Source: Apricaphanius iberus
Taxonomy: Eukaryota > Chordata > Actinopteri > Cyprinodontiformes > Aphaniidae
Direction: 5' to 3'
Assembly: GCA_028564705.1 (NCBI GenBank)
Contig: JAPXFQ010002633.1
Coordinates: 1 to 64,000, forward strand
DNA: 64,000 nucleotides
The translations under genes and the position numbers were made by a program. Positions 45,005-56,937 of this stretch are shown here, one piece after another (position 1 is the stretch's first letter; the number at the start of each line of letters is the position of its first letter). The notes under the pieces are model-generated. The model was not told where the DNA came from and did not search any database. It saw only the letters and a program-made list of their open reading frames with translations.

Positions 45005-46045
45005 GTAAATCATTTTTTCTTTATTTTATTTTTTTATTTATTTTTTCATTTCAGGCAGACAATGGCAACAAAAAAACAAAAAACGTACATCATACAAATA
45101 AAACGATCCATTTCCACCTGAAAGGGAGTGGGAAGAAGATAACTTATTAAATCCCACCCCTAATTCCACATTCAGAGCTCACCGCATTCAACTTCACTGT
45201 TGCATTGCTCGAAGATTACTTTACAAATAATATATCATGGCGGCATTTACCATAGGTAACAAAAATTGCAAATAACTGTATACAAACAATATAAGAAAAA
45301 TTAACAATACCAACAATGGTAATGGACAATATACCAGTAATGGTAAAAAGAAAAATAAACAAAAAAACAACGATGGTAGGGAAACATTAAGCACTTATTA
45401 ACACTATGAGACAACAGCAAGTTAAATTAAAGACCCTCTTCGCTATATTTTGACCAAATGCAATGTTTATACAACAATTTGAATCGATGGACAGTTTGGC
45501 ATTGCTTGTGTTGTAAGTCCAGTTTGTTCCAGAGTTTCACTCCACATACAGACACACAGAAACGTTTACGAGTGTTTTGTGCACTCGGCAATGAGAAATA
45601 TCCAAAACTTCTCAGGTCATAAGCTCGCACTGGAGTTATAAAAAAAACGTTGTAGGTTAGCCGGTAATAATTTGTTGAATGCTTTGTATAAAAATATAGC
45701 TGTACTATATTTTATAAGTTCATCAAATCTTAACAACTAGAAAACCAACCTTGTGAATGATCCGCATGGCTCTTTTCTGTAATATAAACAGAGGATTAAT
45801 TATGTTCTTGTAAGTATTTCCACACACTTCAACGCAATATGTAAGGTATGGGAGTACCAAAGTGCAGTATAGAGTATGGAGTGCATTTCCGTCAAGGTAT
45901 AATTTTGCTTTATTTATAATTGAGAGGCTTTTGGAGATTTTTTTTTTAATGTGTCTGACATGGGGTTTCCATGACAATTTACTATCAATAATTACGCTCA
46001 AAAATGTAGTCTCATTTACGATTTATACCTGGGTACCATCATGAT
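45005..46045 (-). pseudogene. LINE relic, RT C-terminal region and 3' UTR
   Basis: The minus strand carries SVIIDSKLSWKPHVRHIKKK and LYCTLVLPYLTYCVEVCGNT (46001-45723), the post-RT region of CR1/L2-superfamily LINEs. It is followed after a frame break by a YDLRS ... GVKLWNKLD block (45630-45427) and a 3' region with GGGTGGGATTTAATAAGTTA (about 45162-45143). It ends in a T-rich (plus strand) stretch at 45010-45050 that would be an A-rich tail. No catalytic motif is present, so it is an inactive 5'-truncated copy. Confidence 0.7.
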
Positions 46046-46574
46046 GAGTAAAAAAAAACAACCCTGAAAGAAGTAAGAAAGAAAACCAGAGTGAAAGGCT
46101 GAAATAATGTTTAAATGTTATCTTACTTAGACAACAACAATCGAGTAATATATGTAAAAAATACAATAATATATCCAACTTTGCATTTTTTTATTCCTTC
46201 TTACTTTCTCAGTTCACCTTTTCTTCTCTATCTTGCTTCCAAGTGGTTGGTGTTTACCTCTCATCCCTCATTTGCTCCGACAGTTTGTTGCTTATTTTAT
46301 CCTCATACTTATCCATCCTCACCTTCATATAAAAAAACACACACGGTCAGACAGGGCAGCCTAGCAGATGCAGTTGACGGTCTGCACCAGCAGAGCATAA
46401 CAGCATAGTTAGCTTTGCTTGGCATGAAAAAAAATGCCTCAGTTCAGAGCATAACAGGGTACAACTGGGTTGAGGGCTTTTGAAGAGCAGAAGGGGCGTC
46501 TCACACACTTGTTATGTAGAAAGTTAAAACTATCTCTCATTACTGTACATTGTTATGGTTCTACTTCAGAGACT
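46046..46574. other. Nothing recognised
   Basis: A+T-rich; short frames only. Confidence 0.45.
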
Positions 46575-47408
46575 GTTTTTCAATTTAATTCAGTTTATTT
46601 ATATAGTGTCGATTCATATCACATCATCTGAAAACACTAATAACTAATAAGTCTGGTGGAATGCAGAGATAAGAGTTGTTTTTTTTTTGTTACAAAAAGT
46701 AAAAAGTTGATAACAGGAAGCAGATCATACCAACTAATGCCTCTCTCCAGCAAGGCATAACAGATGCCAGAATTCAACACCAAGTGTAAATTCTATGCAG
46801 AGAAAATACCTGAGACAAAACAAAGTGAAATCTTGAAGTAAGAGCAAATAATGGAACATGAGAGTCGTAGAAGAGAAAAGGAGCAGAGTGAAAAATAGGG
46901 GTGAGTCTCTCCACCAACAGTCTAAGCCTATAGCAGCATAACTACAAAGATAGCTCCGGATAACACAAGCCATTCTAACTATAAACTTTATGAAAAAATA
47001 AAAATTTTAAGCGTGCTCTTAAAAGTAGACAGGGTGTCTGCCTAAATCTGGGAGTTGCTTTCACAAGAGAGGAGCCTGATAACTAAAATATATGCCTCCC
47101 ATCCTACATTTAGGAGGAACCACCAGTAAACCTGCAACCTCAGAGCAAAGTGCTCTGTTAGGAACATATGGAACAATCAGATCTCTGATGGATGAGGAAG
47201 CTTGATTATTAAGGGCTTCATACAGTTTGTTAGAAGGATGATCTTAAATTATGTTCTGGATTGAACAGGGAGCCAATAAAGAGAACTGAAAATAGGAGAA
47301 TTGTGATCTCTCTTTTTAATATCTATCAGAATTTTTGTTGCAACATTTTGGATCAGCTAAAAAGCTTTTTGTTGCATTATGTGGACTTCCTGATAATAAA
47401 GAACTGTA

Positions 47409-48973
47409 CAGTGAATCCGGAAAGTATTCACAGAGCTTAACTTTTTCCACTTTTTTATGTTACAGCCTCATTGCAAAATGGATTAAATTATTTTTTCCCA
47501 TAAAATTCTAAACACAAAGCCCCATAATGATAATGTGAAAAAAGTGTCTCAACAAATTTATAAAAAATAAAAAACTTGAGAAATCACATGTACATAAGTA
47601 TTTACAGCCTTTGACGTGAAGCTCAGAATTGAGCTGAGGTGCAATCTGTTTCCACTGATCATCCTTGAGGTGTTTTAGCAGATTAATTGGAGTCCACCTG
47701 TGGTAAATTAAGTTGATTGGACATGATTTGGATAGGCACACACCTTCATGGTCAAGCAAAAACCAAGCATGAAGACAAAGGAATTGAGTGTAGACCTCCA
47801 AGACAGGATTGTCTTGAGGCACAAGGCTGGGGAAGGTTACAGAAAAATTCTTGCTGCTTTGAAGGTTTCAAGAGCACAGTGATCTCCATCATCTGTAAGT
47901 GGAAGAAGTTTGGAACCATCAAGACTCTTCCTAGAGCCGGTCGGCCTTCTAACCTGAGTGAACGGGGGAGAAGGGCCTTGGTCAGCGAGGTGACCAATAA
48001 CCCGATGGTCAATTTGTCAGAGCTCCAGCATTCCTCTGTGGATAGAGGAGAACCTTCCAGAAGGACAACCATCTCTGCAGCAATCCACCAATCAGGCCTG
48101 TATCGTAGAGTGGCCAGACGGAAGCCACTCCTTAGTAAAAGGCACATGACAGCCCACCTGAAGTTTGCTAAAAGGCACCTTAGGGACTCTCAGACAATGA
48201 AAAACAAAATCCTCTGGTTTGATGAGACAAAATTGAACTCTTTTGAGTGAATGGCAGGTGCTACATTTGGAGAAAATCAGGCACTGCTCATCACCAGGCT
48301 AATACCATCCGTACAGTGAACCATGGTGGTGGCAGCGTGTGGCAGCTGTGGGGGATGTGTTTCGGCGGCAGGAACTGGAAGACTAGTCAGGATAGAGGGA
48401 AAGATGAATGCAGCAATGTACAGAGACATTCTGAATGAAAACCTGCTCCAAAGCGCTCTTGACCTCAGACTGGGGAGACGGTTCACCTTTCAGCACACAG
48501 CCAAAATATCGAAGGAGTGGCTACAGAACAACTCGGTGAATGTCCTTGAGTGGCCCAGCCAGAGCCCAGACCTAAACCCAAAAAATGGCTTTGAACCGAC
48601 GCTTTCCGTCCAACCTGATGGAGCTCGAGAGGTTCTGCAAAGAGGAATGAGCAAAAGTACCCAAAGACAGATGTGCCAAGCTTGTGGCATCATATTTGCA
48701 ATATGACTTGAGGCTGCAATTGCTGCCAAAGGTGCATCAACAAAGTACTGAGCAAAGGCTGTGAATACTTATGTACATGTGATATCTCAGGGTTTTTTTT
48801 TGTTGTTTTTTTATAATTTTGCAACAATCTAAAGATCTAATTTTACATTGTTATCATGGGGTGTTGTGTGTTGAATTTTAAGAAAAAAAAAATTTAATAA
48901 ATTTTGGTATAAGGCTTTAACATTAAAAAATGTGGAAAAAGTGAAGCGCTGTGAATACTTTCCGGATGCACTG
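47409..48973 (+). mobile_element. Tc1-like transposon inside the L2 relic, TA duplication
   Basis: Left end CAGTGAATCCGGAAAGTATT and right end, read inward, CAGTGCATCCGGAAAGTATT match at 19 of 20 positions and continue through the TTTTTCCAC block. TA lies on both sides (47407-47408; 48974-48975). The length of 1565 bp is normal. The transposase gene is broken (47769-48751). The ends are well preserved, so the copy might still be a substrate for a related transposase. Confidence 0.9.
47769..48751 (+). pseudogene. Tc1-like transposase lacking two catalytic blocks
   Basis: ATG at 47769 opens MKTKELSVDLQDRIVLRHKA, the normal N-terminus, and homology ends KGASTKY before TGA at 48749-48751. A shift near 47880 moves the frame to STVISIICKWKKFGTIKTLP and the GRP linker (PRAGRPSNLS). 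The first acidic block is present ([11 protein letters not shown], stop follows at 48248-48250). The second block should read QQDNDPKHTA but goes directly from FTFQ to HTAK (near 48493-48508). The third, normally NPIE(N/H)LW, reads NPKNGFEP (near 48577-48600). The second Asp and the Glu of the DDE triad are thus gone, apparently through small deletions. It is non-functional. Confidence 0.88.
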
Positions 48974-49440
48974 TAGTCGTCCAGACTTAAAGTAAAAAAT
49001 GCTTGTACTAGTTTTTCAGCATCACTCCAGGATGGGATGTTTCTAAATTTAGTATTATTCCGGAAGTGAAAGAAGGAAATCCTTAAACCAGTTTAATATG
49101 GGATTTAAATGTCATGTCTTGGTCAAAGATAACAGAGGTTCTTTCCATTATTACTGGAGCCCTGTCTTGTCAGTATTTGAAAGCAAAAAGTTTAGTTTCA
49201 TCTAGTTTTTTGTTTTACAAACATCCATGTAATCTACCTAAGTGATGGGATTCATCAGAATTTATGGATAAATATAGCTGCTTATCATCAGTATAACTGA
49301 GGAAATTCCATGCTGTCTTATGATCTTATGAACTGGAAACATATATAAGCTAAAAAGAACCCTGTCATACTCCACAAGGGAACCCATTAGTGTGAAGAAG
49401 ATTAATCATTTATATGAACATGGTATGGAGTTTAGACCGA

Positions 49441-50437
49441 CTGTGTTGACAAGTCAACCATTGGCTTCAAATACGCTGGAAATACATGGAGAAACACACT
49501 TCTCAGTGACTCCTGTTTTTTTGTACCTAGATGAAAACAAAAAATGGAAGCAGCTCACATAAGTCCAGTTCAAATATGTATTTTTTAATAACTTATAGAA
49601 CAAAGGTGCTGCGTAGCATATAATCATCTTTATTATCCCACAGAAGGGAAATTCAGCAGTAACAGCAGCAAAGTGATAGGTAATAAAGAAACATTCAATT
49701 TCACATGAGAAAAATATCAAACAGAATTTCTAAAAGTAAAAGTAGTAAAAGTATTTCCCTACTGTATCACAGAAAATGTTATCAGGACATACATATTTAA
49801 ACAGAAATTTAAAAAAGACTATAGAATAAGAAAATATTTTTAACACAACAAAAAAGCATTGTTCATCCAATTTGTATATGGTATGATTCTCTTAACTTAG
49901 AATTTTATTAAAAAATTACCAAAACATAAAAAATCGTATTTTCATGAAGGTGACACAGGAACATGACTTGTGCTGCAGTTTTCCGTTTGTCTTCCCAGAG
50001 CTTTAGTTTTTCAGTGTGTGTCTACTTTGTCTTCTTAAATCTGCAGTCAGTGATGAGAGATGGCCGTCATACTAAGGGTTTCCTTAGATAGCAAAGTTAT
50101 TTTCGTTATTTTTTTTTACCCAGACATAAACTGAATTTGTAACTTCGATGAACTGAATTTGATTCTGTTCTAATTATTGGACTTAATTAAATACATATTT
50201 ATGGATATAAATTGGATCTATTTGAATAGTGAATCCGTGCTATATAAATAAACTGAATTCAATTGGCTGAATCACCAACAGAACTGGAGGCTTGTCAGTG
50301 TTTATACTGTACTTTTGTAAGAACTCTGTGGATGCAAGTAATTCAAAATGCCTGCTGTGTCCTTCAATTACCTCCATAGCTGTTAATTGTATATTGTAGC
50401 AACTGTCTTGACTCTGAAAGGCTTGTAGTGAGCCAAC
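49441..50437. other. A+T-rich DNA, nothing recognised
   Basis: A LINE-tail-like string (CTATATAAATAAACTGAATT at 50240-50259) suggests a tiny further L2 3' end. Otherwise unassigned. Confidence 0.45.
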
Positions 50438-50635
50438 ATTATAACTTGCTCAACAAGAAAACCTCTTTATTAACCGGACTGGCACCCGGTCCCATTCTTT
50501 TACATGCCCATCTCGCTTATGGTGCAACATGCCAATCATAAAAAAATAAACACATTCCCCATAACAAATGAACTACCAACAGAGCATAACACAAACTTTA
50601 CAACAAAACTACAACGAGCAACTGAGATATCAACA
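50438..50635 (-). repeat. 3' LTR of the gypsy element, truncated
   Basis: On the minus strand it starts TGTTGATATCTCAG at 50635 and matches the right LTR to ATTATAAC at 50438. It lacks the last 45 or so bases (the part ending GGGTCACA) present in the right LTR. An AATAAA signal occurs near its end. Confidence 0.8.
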
Positions 50636-50844
50636 TTCCCCAACACAAAAACTCTTAAATGTCCAAGCTGGTGCCGTGCACACACCGGTCTCGCCTGAGA
50701 TGCGCCACTATCACCATCCCCAGTCCCAAGTCCATGACTGTCCCTCTCAGCATCGTTGTTGGATGAAGGAGGGCTCTCCAAGCTTTCCTCAACCTGTGGC
50801 ACCAGGAACCTAGGACTTTATGGGGGACGACCTGCCATCCCCAA

Positions 50845-51560
50845 TCAGGCAGGCGGACACGAAAAACCACATTGGAGGTCCCCAGGACCCTGCCACTGAT
50901 GAGTCAGTTTGGGGAAAAGCCCCACCTTTCTCACTGGGAAGTACACCAGGACTCGGTCCCCAGGTGCCAACGAAGGTCCATGCGCCCTTGAGTCATACGC
51001 CCTCTTCTCTTGATGCTGGCTAGTGAGTTTACCAAGCTGCCTGGCCAGTGTACGGTTGAACCGTTCCACCAATCCATCACTTTGAGGGTGAAGTGGGGTG
51101 GGTCCTTGTCTTCCTCACCCCCAGTCACTGGCACACCTCTTTAAACAACCGACTCTCAAAGTTCCTCCCTTGATGGCTGTGGAGCTCGTCAGGGATTCCA
51201 AATCGCCTGAACATCACGTCCACCAACTGCCTGGCTGAGGTCATAGCGCTTTGATCAGGCATTGCATATGCCTCAGGCCACTTGGTGAAATAGTCCGTGG
51301 GACTAGGACATAATGGTTACCAGCTTTAATGGTGGGGAAGGGGCCCGAGATGTTAATCCTGACCCACTCCATTGGCGCTCCCACCAGGTACTGCTGCAGT
51401 GGTCCCCAGGAACACTGGTTTGGACCCTTCTGGGCATTGCAGACATCACAACAGTGAACATGCAGCGCCGCATCCTGGTGACACTCTGGCCAGTAGAACC
51501 TCTGCCGGAGCTGCCACACTGTCTTGGTGTTCCCTAAGTGTCCAGCACCCATGGTGCCAT
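50845..51560 (-). pseudogene. Gypsy integrase
   Basis: The minus strand encodes the HHCC-type zinc domain (GAGHLGNTKTVWQLRQRFYW ... CCDVCNAQKGP, 51552-51420) and the start of the core (APMEWVRINISGPFP; the Asp expected in the V-D-(L/I)-x-G-P block is Asn). A later frame has the end of the core and C-terminal region (VERFNRTLARQLGKLTSQHQ, 51069-51010; GDRVLVYFPV near 50960). Frames are shifted relative to one another, so it is inactive. Confidence 0.8.
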
Positions 51561-51802
51561 GGACTCAATGGAGAACCTCTTGGCGAAGATTAGGGGGCAC
51601 CAGGAGCTGAACACGGTCAACTCCACCTCCCGGGAAATGCCTTCACCTTGGACACCATCATGGACCTCCACGCAGCCCCACCTGGAATGCAGAATCTTCA
51701 GCTCGGGCCCGTGAGAGGACACTTCTGGTCACTGCTGTCGCCTTCCGGACTCCAACCAGCTCATCACCTCTGCCAGCACTTAGTCAGCCTCCTGTTGGTC
51801 TT

Positions 51803-53520
51803 TCAGCCATTCGATGGAAAACAGCTCCCCCTCATAGTCATCAGCACCTGAGCTTGCTGCGGCTGCCAAGTGTCCTGGCCCTGACGGCAGCAATAACGCC
51901 ACCCATCCGCGTGGCAAGGCCGCCGGGAGAAGGCATCAGCTTTGGCATGCTGGCGGCCCGGGCGATGTTGGACCTCAAATCGTACTCCTGTATAATCTCC
52001 AACCACCTCAACACCTGGCCTTTAGGCTGCTTAAAGTTCAATAACTAGGTGAGGCTGGCATGGTCAGGGCGAAGCTTGAACTTGATGCCCAGAAGGTAAG
52101 GTCGGAAGTGCCGCACAACAAGAACCACAGCCAGCAGGTCTCGTCTCTTTACACAGTAATTCCTTTCAGGCCGGTGAGGCTGCGGCTGTAGTAGGCCACA
52201 ACCCTCTCATCAGAGTCGCCCTGCTGAGACAACACCGCCCCCACCCCAAACTGCTGGCATCATTGTCCAAGACGAAGGGCTGGCTAGTGTCAGGGTAAGC
52301 CAAGACTGGAGCATCAACCAGTGCAGTCTTGAGATCCTGGAAGACCGCTGCACACTCTTCAGACCATTTAAACCACTTGCTCTTGTTAATCAGCAGGTGC
52401 AGGGGGTTGGCGATGGTGGCGAATCCTCGGATGAAATGACGGTAGTATGATGTCAACCCCAGGAAACTCCGCAGCTAGGAGAGGCTAGCTGGTGGTGGCC
52501 AATCACTCACTGAAGTCACCTTGGCAGGGTCGGTTGCCACCCACACTCGCTGATGACAATTCAATTCATTTCAATTCACTTTTAATTATATAGTGCTAAT
52601 TCACAACAAATGTCATCTCAATGCACTTTACAACAAAAGTAATTTCAGTACAATTATAAAAACATTCCGATCAGTTAAAAGTTTTCCATGTAAGGAATCT
52701 CAGCAGATTGAGATGAGTCATTGATGTGAGGTTGTTCCCGGCTCATGCAGACTCCAACCACAGACCATGGGGAGCTTCTATGGGGAGACAATAACTGAGA
52801 GAAAACTGGGTTAACAATCGCAATAACAGCAGAAAAAATACATGACCTAAGAACTGGGTTTGACCGGCAAGAAAGGCGCACTTCGGCGGATTCATCCGCA
52901 GCCCAGTCTGGCGAATGGCGACGAGGACCTCTCAAAGGTTGTAGACAGCCCGGGTGAAGTCCTGCGCATGGACTAACAAGTCATCCAGATATACCATATG
53001 AGTGCAGGATATATCCTGCAGTACTCGCTCCATGAGCCTCTCAAAGGTAGCCGGAGCGTTTCACAGTCCAAAGGGCATCACCCTAAACTGCCACAACCCC
53101 TTGGCCAATGGTGAAGGTGGTCTTAGGTCTGGCTTCAGGCACCAGCTTCACCTGCCAGTAGCCACTGCGTAAGTGCAGCAAACTAAACTAGCACGACCCA
53201 GCCACAGAGTACAAGGCATCGTCTATGAGGGGCAACGGATAGGATTCCTTGCGAGTCTCTGCATTCAGGTGCCTATAGTCCACACAAGGGCACAGAACGC
53301 CCCCCTTCTTCCGCGCCATGACCACATGCTGGCAAAAGGCTCAGTGATGCCATTTGCCAGCCTGTCTTTAATCAGTCCTTCTGCTGCTTGACGCTTAGCC
53401 AATGGCAACTGGTGGGGGGTAGACGAATTGGGGGGGCATCCCCGGTGTAAACGTGGTGCTGAACCAGGCTTGTCCTGGTGCAGTCTTCTTCCCGGTCAGC
53501 GAAAATGTCTCAGAAATCTT
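51803..53520 (-). pseudogene. Gypsy reverse transcriptase and RNase H, interrupted
   Basis: On the minus strand the RT runs from about 53520 (a GVVVAMARKK-like block near 53325, [20 protein letters not shown] near 53280-53220, and a SGYWQVKL block near 53165) to motif YLDDLLVHAQDF at 52995-52960, in which both Asp residues are intact. It breaks at KCAFLAG (52860) where a LINE 3' end is inserted, and resumes at WVATDPAKVTSV (52545). This leads into the thumb (LTSYYRHFIRGFATIANPL), an RNase H start (PFVLDNDASSLG) and the late RNase H block VQHRPGRQHAKADAFSRRPC (51980-51920). Several shifts and stops are present. Confidence 0.85.
52556..52860 (-). mobile_element. L2-type LINE 3' end inserted in the gypsy RT
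   Basis: On the plus strand it starts AATTCAATTCATTTCAATTC and continues TTATATAGTGCTAATTCACA, the reverse of an L2 tail, followed by about 250 bases of 3' untranslated sequence. Gypsy RT homology stops at both borders, so this is a 5'-truncated insertion into the gypsy element and therefore younger than it. Confidence 0.75.
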
Positions 53521-53849
53521 GTAACAGCTGAGCCACCTGACCCATCGGCTTCTCACTGAGATGTCCACTGCTGCGTTGCTCCAATGCCTTGAGGTCAGCC
53601 ACCGTCTCAGGTGATGGTGGCGCAGCTGAATGAGGTGGAACAGACACAGCCCACACCCCAGAATCTGGCCACAGGTTATGTTTCCAATGACGGCGGCAAT
53701 ACTGTTTGGGGTGGTCACCACCTTGTGGTGGCTGAACAACGGTGTTCCCTCACCGCCCCTTCTGCTGGCCTCTCCTCGCCTGGAGCTAAATAGCCTCCTA
53801 ACCCAAGCAAAGTGGGACCCTAGGCACTGGCCGACCCTTCTTAATTAGG

Positions 53850-53979
53850 CAGATGACAGTGTGCCCACTAACGTGCTGTCGGCCTTACCGTTGATTACAC
53901 AGTCCAGGTAGAGTCCACTCGGTGGCCCACACTGATAAGGTCGTCTCAATGGGTGTCATCATCCGGGATGGGGATCCCC
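53850..53979 (-). pseudogene. Gypsy protease remnant
   Basis: The minus strand encodes LDCVINGKADSTLVGTLSSA near 53910-53855. The active-site block of retroviral-type aspartic proteases is (L/V)DTG(S/A). Here it reads VGTLS, so the catalytic Asp is replaced. Confidence 0.55.
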
Positions 53980-54834
53980 TTATTTCCCCACCCTGCTGTA
54001 GTTTCCCTGTGGGGGCTGCTGTGTGGGTTGAGGATTTGGGGCAGGGCGGTCCCTTGCAAAGTATACCGGCTCTTCACAGTGATGGCAACTGTTGACAGGT
54101 GGCCTTCGTCTTAGTATACGGGGAACCTGGACTTGATTGGCTCTCTCCGAAATGTTGCCCAGCTCTTGATCTGCAGCCTGGGCCAATGGAGGTTCCCCGC
54201 CGGTCCAACACCAAAAACGTCCTCTGCTTGTTCTGCTTTTCTGATCGCCTTTCTCATTCATACAGGGAAAGAGAGGTGCACATGTTGCCGCAGCAGCTCA
54301 GGTGTTAGTCCCAAGAGGAATGTGTTAAGGCTCAACTCCTTGATGGCATTGCTGGAAAAGGTAGGGGACCCATGTCTCGTGTAGAGTTGAATATCAGCTG
54401 CATACGCTCCCAGGCTCTCCTCACCGTGCTGGGGCCTGTTGATCAGCTGCTCTCTGTTTTGCTCGGTGGAAACCCGCTGTCCGAATCGTCGATCCAGGGC
54501 TGCTTTAAGGGCCTGCAGATCCCCACGGTCCTCCGGGCCGAGGTCCACCAGAACTTGGAGAGCCGCTCCTTCAAGGGCGAGGGCCGAGTGGATAGCTGTC
54601 TCTCTCTGACTCCAACCATCATTTAGAGCTGCCAGGTCCAATTAAGCGGGATAGGGCTACAGGGGCGTGGCTCCGCTGAACCGTGGCAGCTTTACAGGGG
54701 TTCGAACAGCATCGCTTCGTGGGTCTGACGTCAGCACGGCCAGTTGTGCCGTTGAAGGTCCCCTCTATCTGTGCCCCATTGGCTGGTGTTTCTGCCAAGG
54801 AGTACTTTCCAGTGCTGTGACGTTTTCTTCTCAC
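53980..54834 (-). pseudogene. Gypsy gag with degenerate zinc knuckle
   Basis: Frames at 54834-54619 and 54641-54258 give a capsid-like, helix-rich region (REQLINRPQHGEESLGAYAA; NTFLLGLTPELLRQHVHL) with the gag signature of an all-helical capsid. The frame then shifts to 54261-53980, which holds the nucleocapsid knuckle CHHCEEPVYFARDRP. Compared with the CCHC pattern CX2CX4HX4C, the His is Tyr and the last Cys is Arg, so zinc binding is lost. The product would coat element RNA in virus-like particles. Confidence 0.75.
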
Positions 54835-54873
54835 TAAGACGAACTACAGAGCATACTCATGTCTCCTACACCA

Positions 54874-55119
54874 TGTGACCCAAGTAGCTTGGTAAGTGGT
54901 AAGCGTAAATAAAAGAGCCGGAATTATAACTTGCTCAACAAGAAAAACTGTTTATTAATTAGACCTGCACCTTTTCCGATTCTTCTACATACCCATCTCG
55001 CTCTTGGTGTCACATGCCAATCATAAAGAAATAAACACATTCCCCATAACAAATGAACTACAAACAGAACATAACACAAACTTCACAACAAAACTTCAAC
55101 GAATGATTGAGATATAACA
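54874..55119 (-). repeat. 5' LTR of the gypsy element, 246 bp
   Basis: On the minus strand it begins TGTTATATCTCAATCATT at 55119 and ends GGGTCACA at 54874, giving canonical TG...CA borders. It is followed by the TGG of the primer-binding site (54873-54871). Confidence 0.75.
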
Positions 55120-56500
55120 AAATAATTGAACCCATCATTAACCACAATACACTCTGTTCACTGTCTGTCCTGCAGCAGCCAGGGTCTTTGCAATATGTTG
55201 CCTAAACAGCCATGTCTGAGTAACCTACTTTTTAAAAGGTTTGTATGAAAATATGACTTTAAAATATGACTTCAAAAGGTAATATTTTAGAAAAATATTG
55301 GGTTTTTGTCATCATAATACATGCCATTTTATTCAGATAACAGAAAGACATTGAAACATTTCTCAACACTGGAGAAAGTCTGCCAACATATTTTTAGTCA
55401 GTGTTCGTCCAAACATTTTTGTCACAGCATGCTGGCAATCTTTCACTGAATCATCACTTTCCAATTTAGCACGCATCACATCTGCTACCAATTAGCGAGA
55501 CTGATTGAATTTGGATTTTTAACAGGAACATAATGTTTGCACACAAACATAAGTTCAAGAACACTCACATTGTATACCTTTATTATGAAATCAGATGTGT
55601 AGTCCATGGTTTTGAAGGTTATTTGGGACTTTTAAAAAATATTTTGTATTCATGTTATATCAATGTAGTTTTATTTAGAAAATGAAATAACTGGGACAAG
55701 AGGCAAGGAAAAATCTTAGATTACAATATTAACACCATAGATACTTGGAGTGATTTCTGTTTTCTAGTCTTTTTGTCATTTTTATTTGCTCTGCTCCAAG
55801 ATAACTTGAAAGTGTAGAATCATGTTAAAAGACAAAACATAGCATTTACCAATTACAGTTGGTATATTTCATCTCAAACAGGCATGTTTATATTGACATT
55901 TTTCACTATTTGTGTCATGACTTCCACATGCTGTCATGTTTTTCCCATTTATTTCTGTGAGCTAATGTTTTGCCACAGCAGAAACTTTCAGTCCTCCAGC
56001 ATACAGAGTCAGTTTACTTCAACCCTTATCTGTTGCTGGGATTTGGTTTATGTCTATGTTGTCTCTTCTGGTCTTATCTGACATACACAGACACACCCTT
56101 GGGTTTTTGTTCTAAATGAGAACTTAATCTTGATACGAACACTCTGGAAAAAAAGAAATAAACACTTACTCACACACCTTGTGCTTTCACAGCTTTGATG
56201 TTGATATCTTCAACATAATTGTATACACACAACGCAGATACGCAAGTAGTTCCGCAGATTAAACTGTGTCAAATCAGGAGTCTTCCATATATATTGCTCA
56301 ACCAATAGAGTGACACAAAAGCGCAGAAGTGATTCACAATCTTTTTGGTTCATAATTGATCTTGGCGGAATGAAACTGAGGTGAGAGATGCAAATAAGGT
56401 CACATTCCAGCTTCTGATAAAATTCAGGATATCAGATGAAAGATGTACAGTAAATCCTTTGATTTAAAGTGGACCTGGCATGACATTTGCATTTTTTGAG
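55120..56500. other. Nothing recognised
   Basis: A+T-rich with short frames only. Confidence 0.45.
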
Positions 56501-56659
56501 GTTTTTATCATATGTTTTTGTTCCCACAGCCTGCCTATGGCATATTTCGTGTTGAGTTCCAGCCAATTACCCCAATCCTCGAACTATACCCTCCAAGTCC
56601 CTCCCTCCGCGGCGCGGAGAACTACAGTAACAGGCAAACAACAAACCAACAGCATGGAT

Positions 56660-56937
56660 TCCAGACCGCATCCAAACTGCACTGTATCTGGTGTACAAAA
56701 GAAAGCATAAATCATTTTGTCCTCCCCACTTCTGAGCCACTGAAAAGCTTGTGGATAGATTTTATTCATGCAGGGAATGTGCCCGACCGACTGCCGAAGC
56801 GTGTGGTAGTTTGTGGCAAACATATCTTGGACGACTGTTTTCCCAACTTGGGACAATACAGCAGTGGATTCACAGATTGTCTGAAATTTCTACCAGGATA
56901 AATACCGACTCTCCGGGAACCAGCAAATGTAAAAACA
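56660..56937 (+). pseudogene. THAP-type zinc-finger domain relic
   Basis: The frame that includes 56512-56901 encodes, from about 56677, a C2CH pattern: CIWC, then 39 residues containing FVLPTSEPLKSLWIDF (the conserved Trp of THAP fingers), then CGKH, followed by DDCF and, after a TAA (56899-56901), IPTL in the same frame, matching the C-terminal (A)VPT block. THAP fingers bind DNA and occur in P-element-type transposases and in host regulators. The domain ends with an in-frame stop, and only about 75 codons are covered. It lies 230 bases upstream of, and in the same orientation as, the LINE frame at 57170. It may be a LINE ORF1-like segment, an exon carried by retroposition or an unrelated relic. 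Confidence 0.6.

Larger units (their letters stand above)
46575..49440 (-). mobile_element. L2-type LINE relic on the minus strand, split by a Tc1-like element
   Basis: The left edge, AATTCAGTTTATTTATATAG at 46581, is the complement of the L2 tail GCGCTATATAAATAAACTGA family. Sequence from 46980 to 47406 (for example GAGCCTGATAACTAAAATAT) and from 48976 to 49440 corresponds to the C-terminal half of an L2 RT read backwards. The motif C region (Tyr-Ala-Asp-Asp in active copies) falls near 49275-49295, where the plus strand reads GCTTATCATCAGTATAACTG, so the motif is degraded. A Tc1-like element interrupts it exactly at a TA (47407-47408). No usable frame remains. Confidence 0.7.
50438..55119 (-). 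mobile_element. Ty3/gypsy LTR retrotransposon (minus strand), degenerate
   Basis: Related terminal repeats flank a 4.2-kb interior with, in minus-strand order, gag, zinc knuckle, protease, reverse transcriptase, RNase H and integrase remains. This gag-PR-RT-RH-IN order defines Ty3/gypsy rather than Ty1/copia. A TGG beginning a likely primer-binding site (TGGTGTAGGAGAC) directly follows the right LTR, and a purine stretch GGGGAA precedes the left LTR. LTR divergence is roughly 25-30 differences over about 198 positions by eye, plus a deletion, so the insertion is old. Every coding block carries stops or shifts. Confidence 0.88.
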
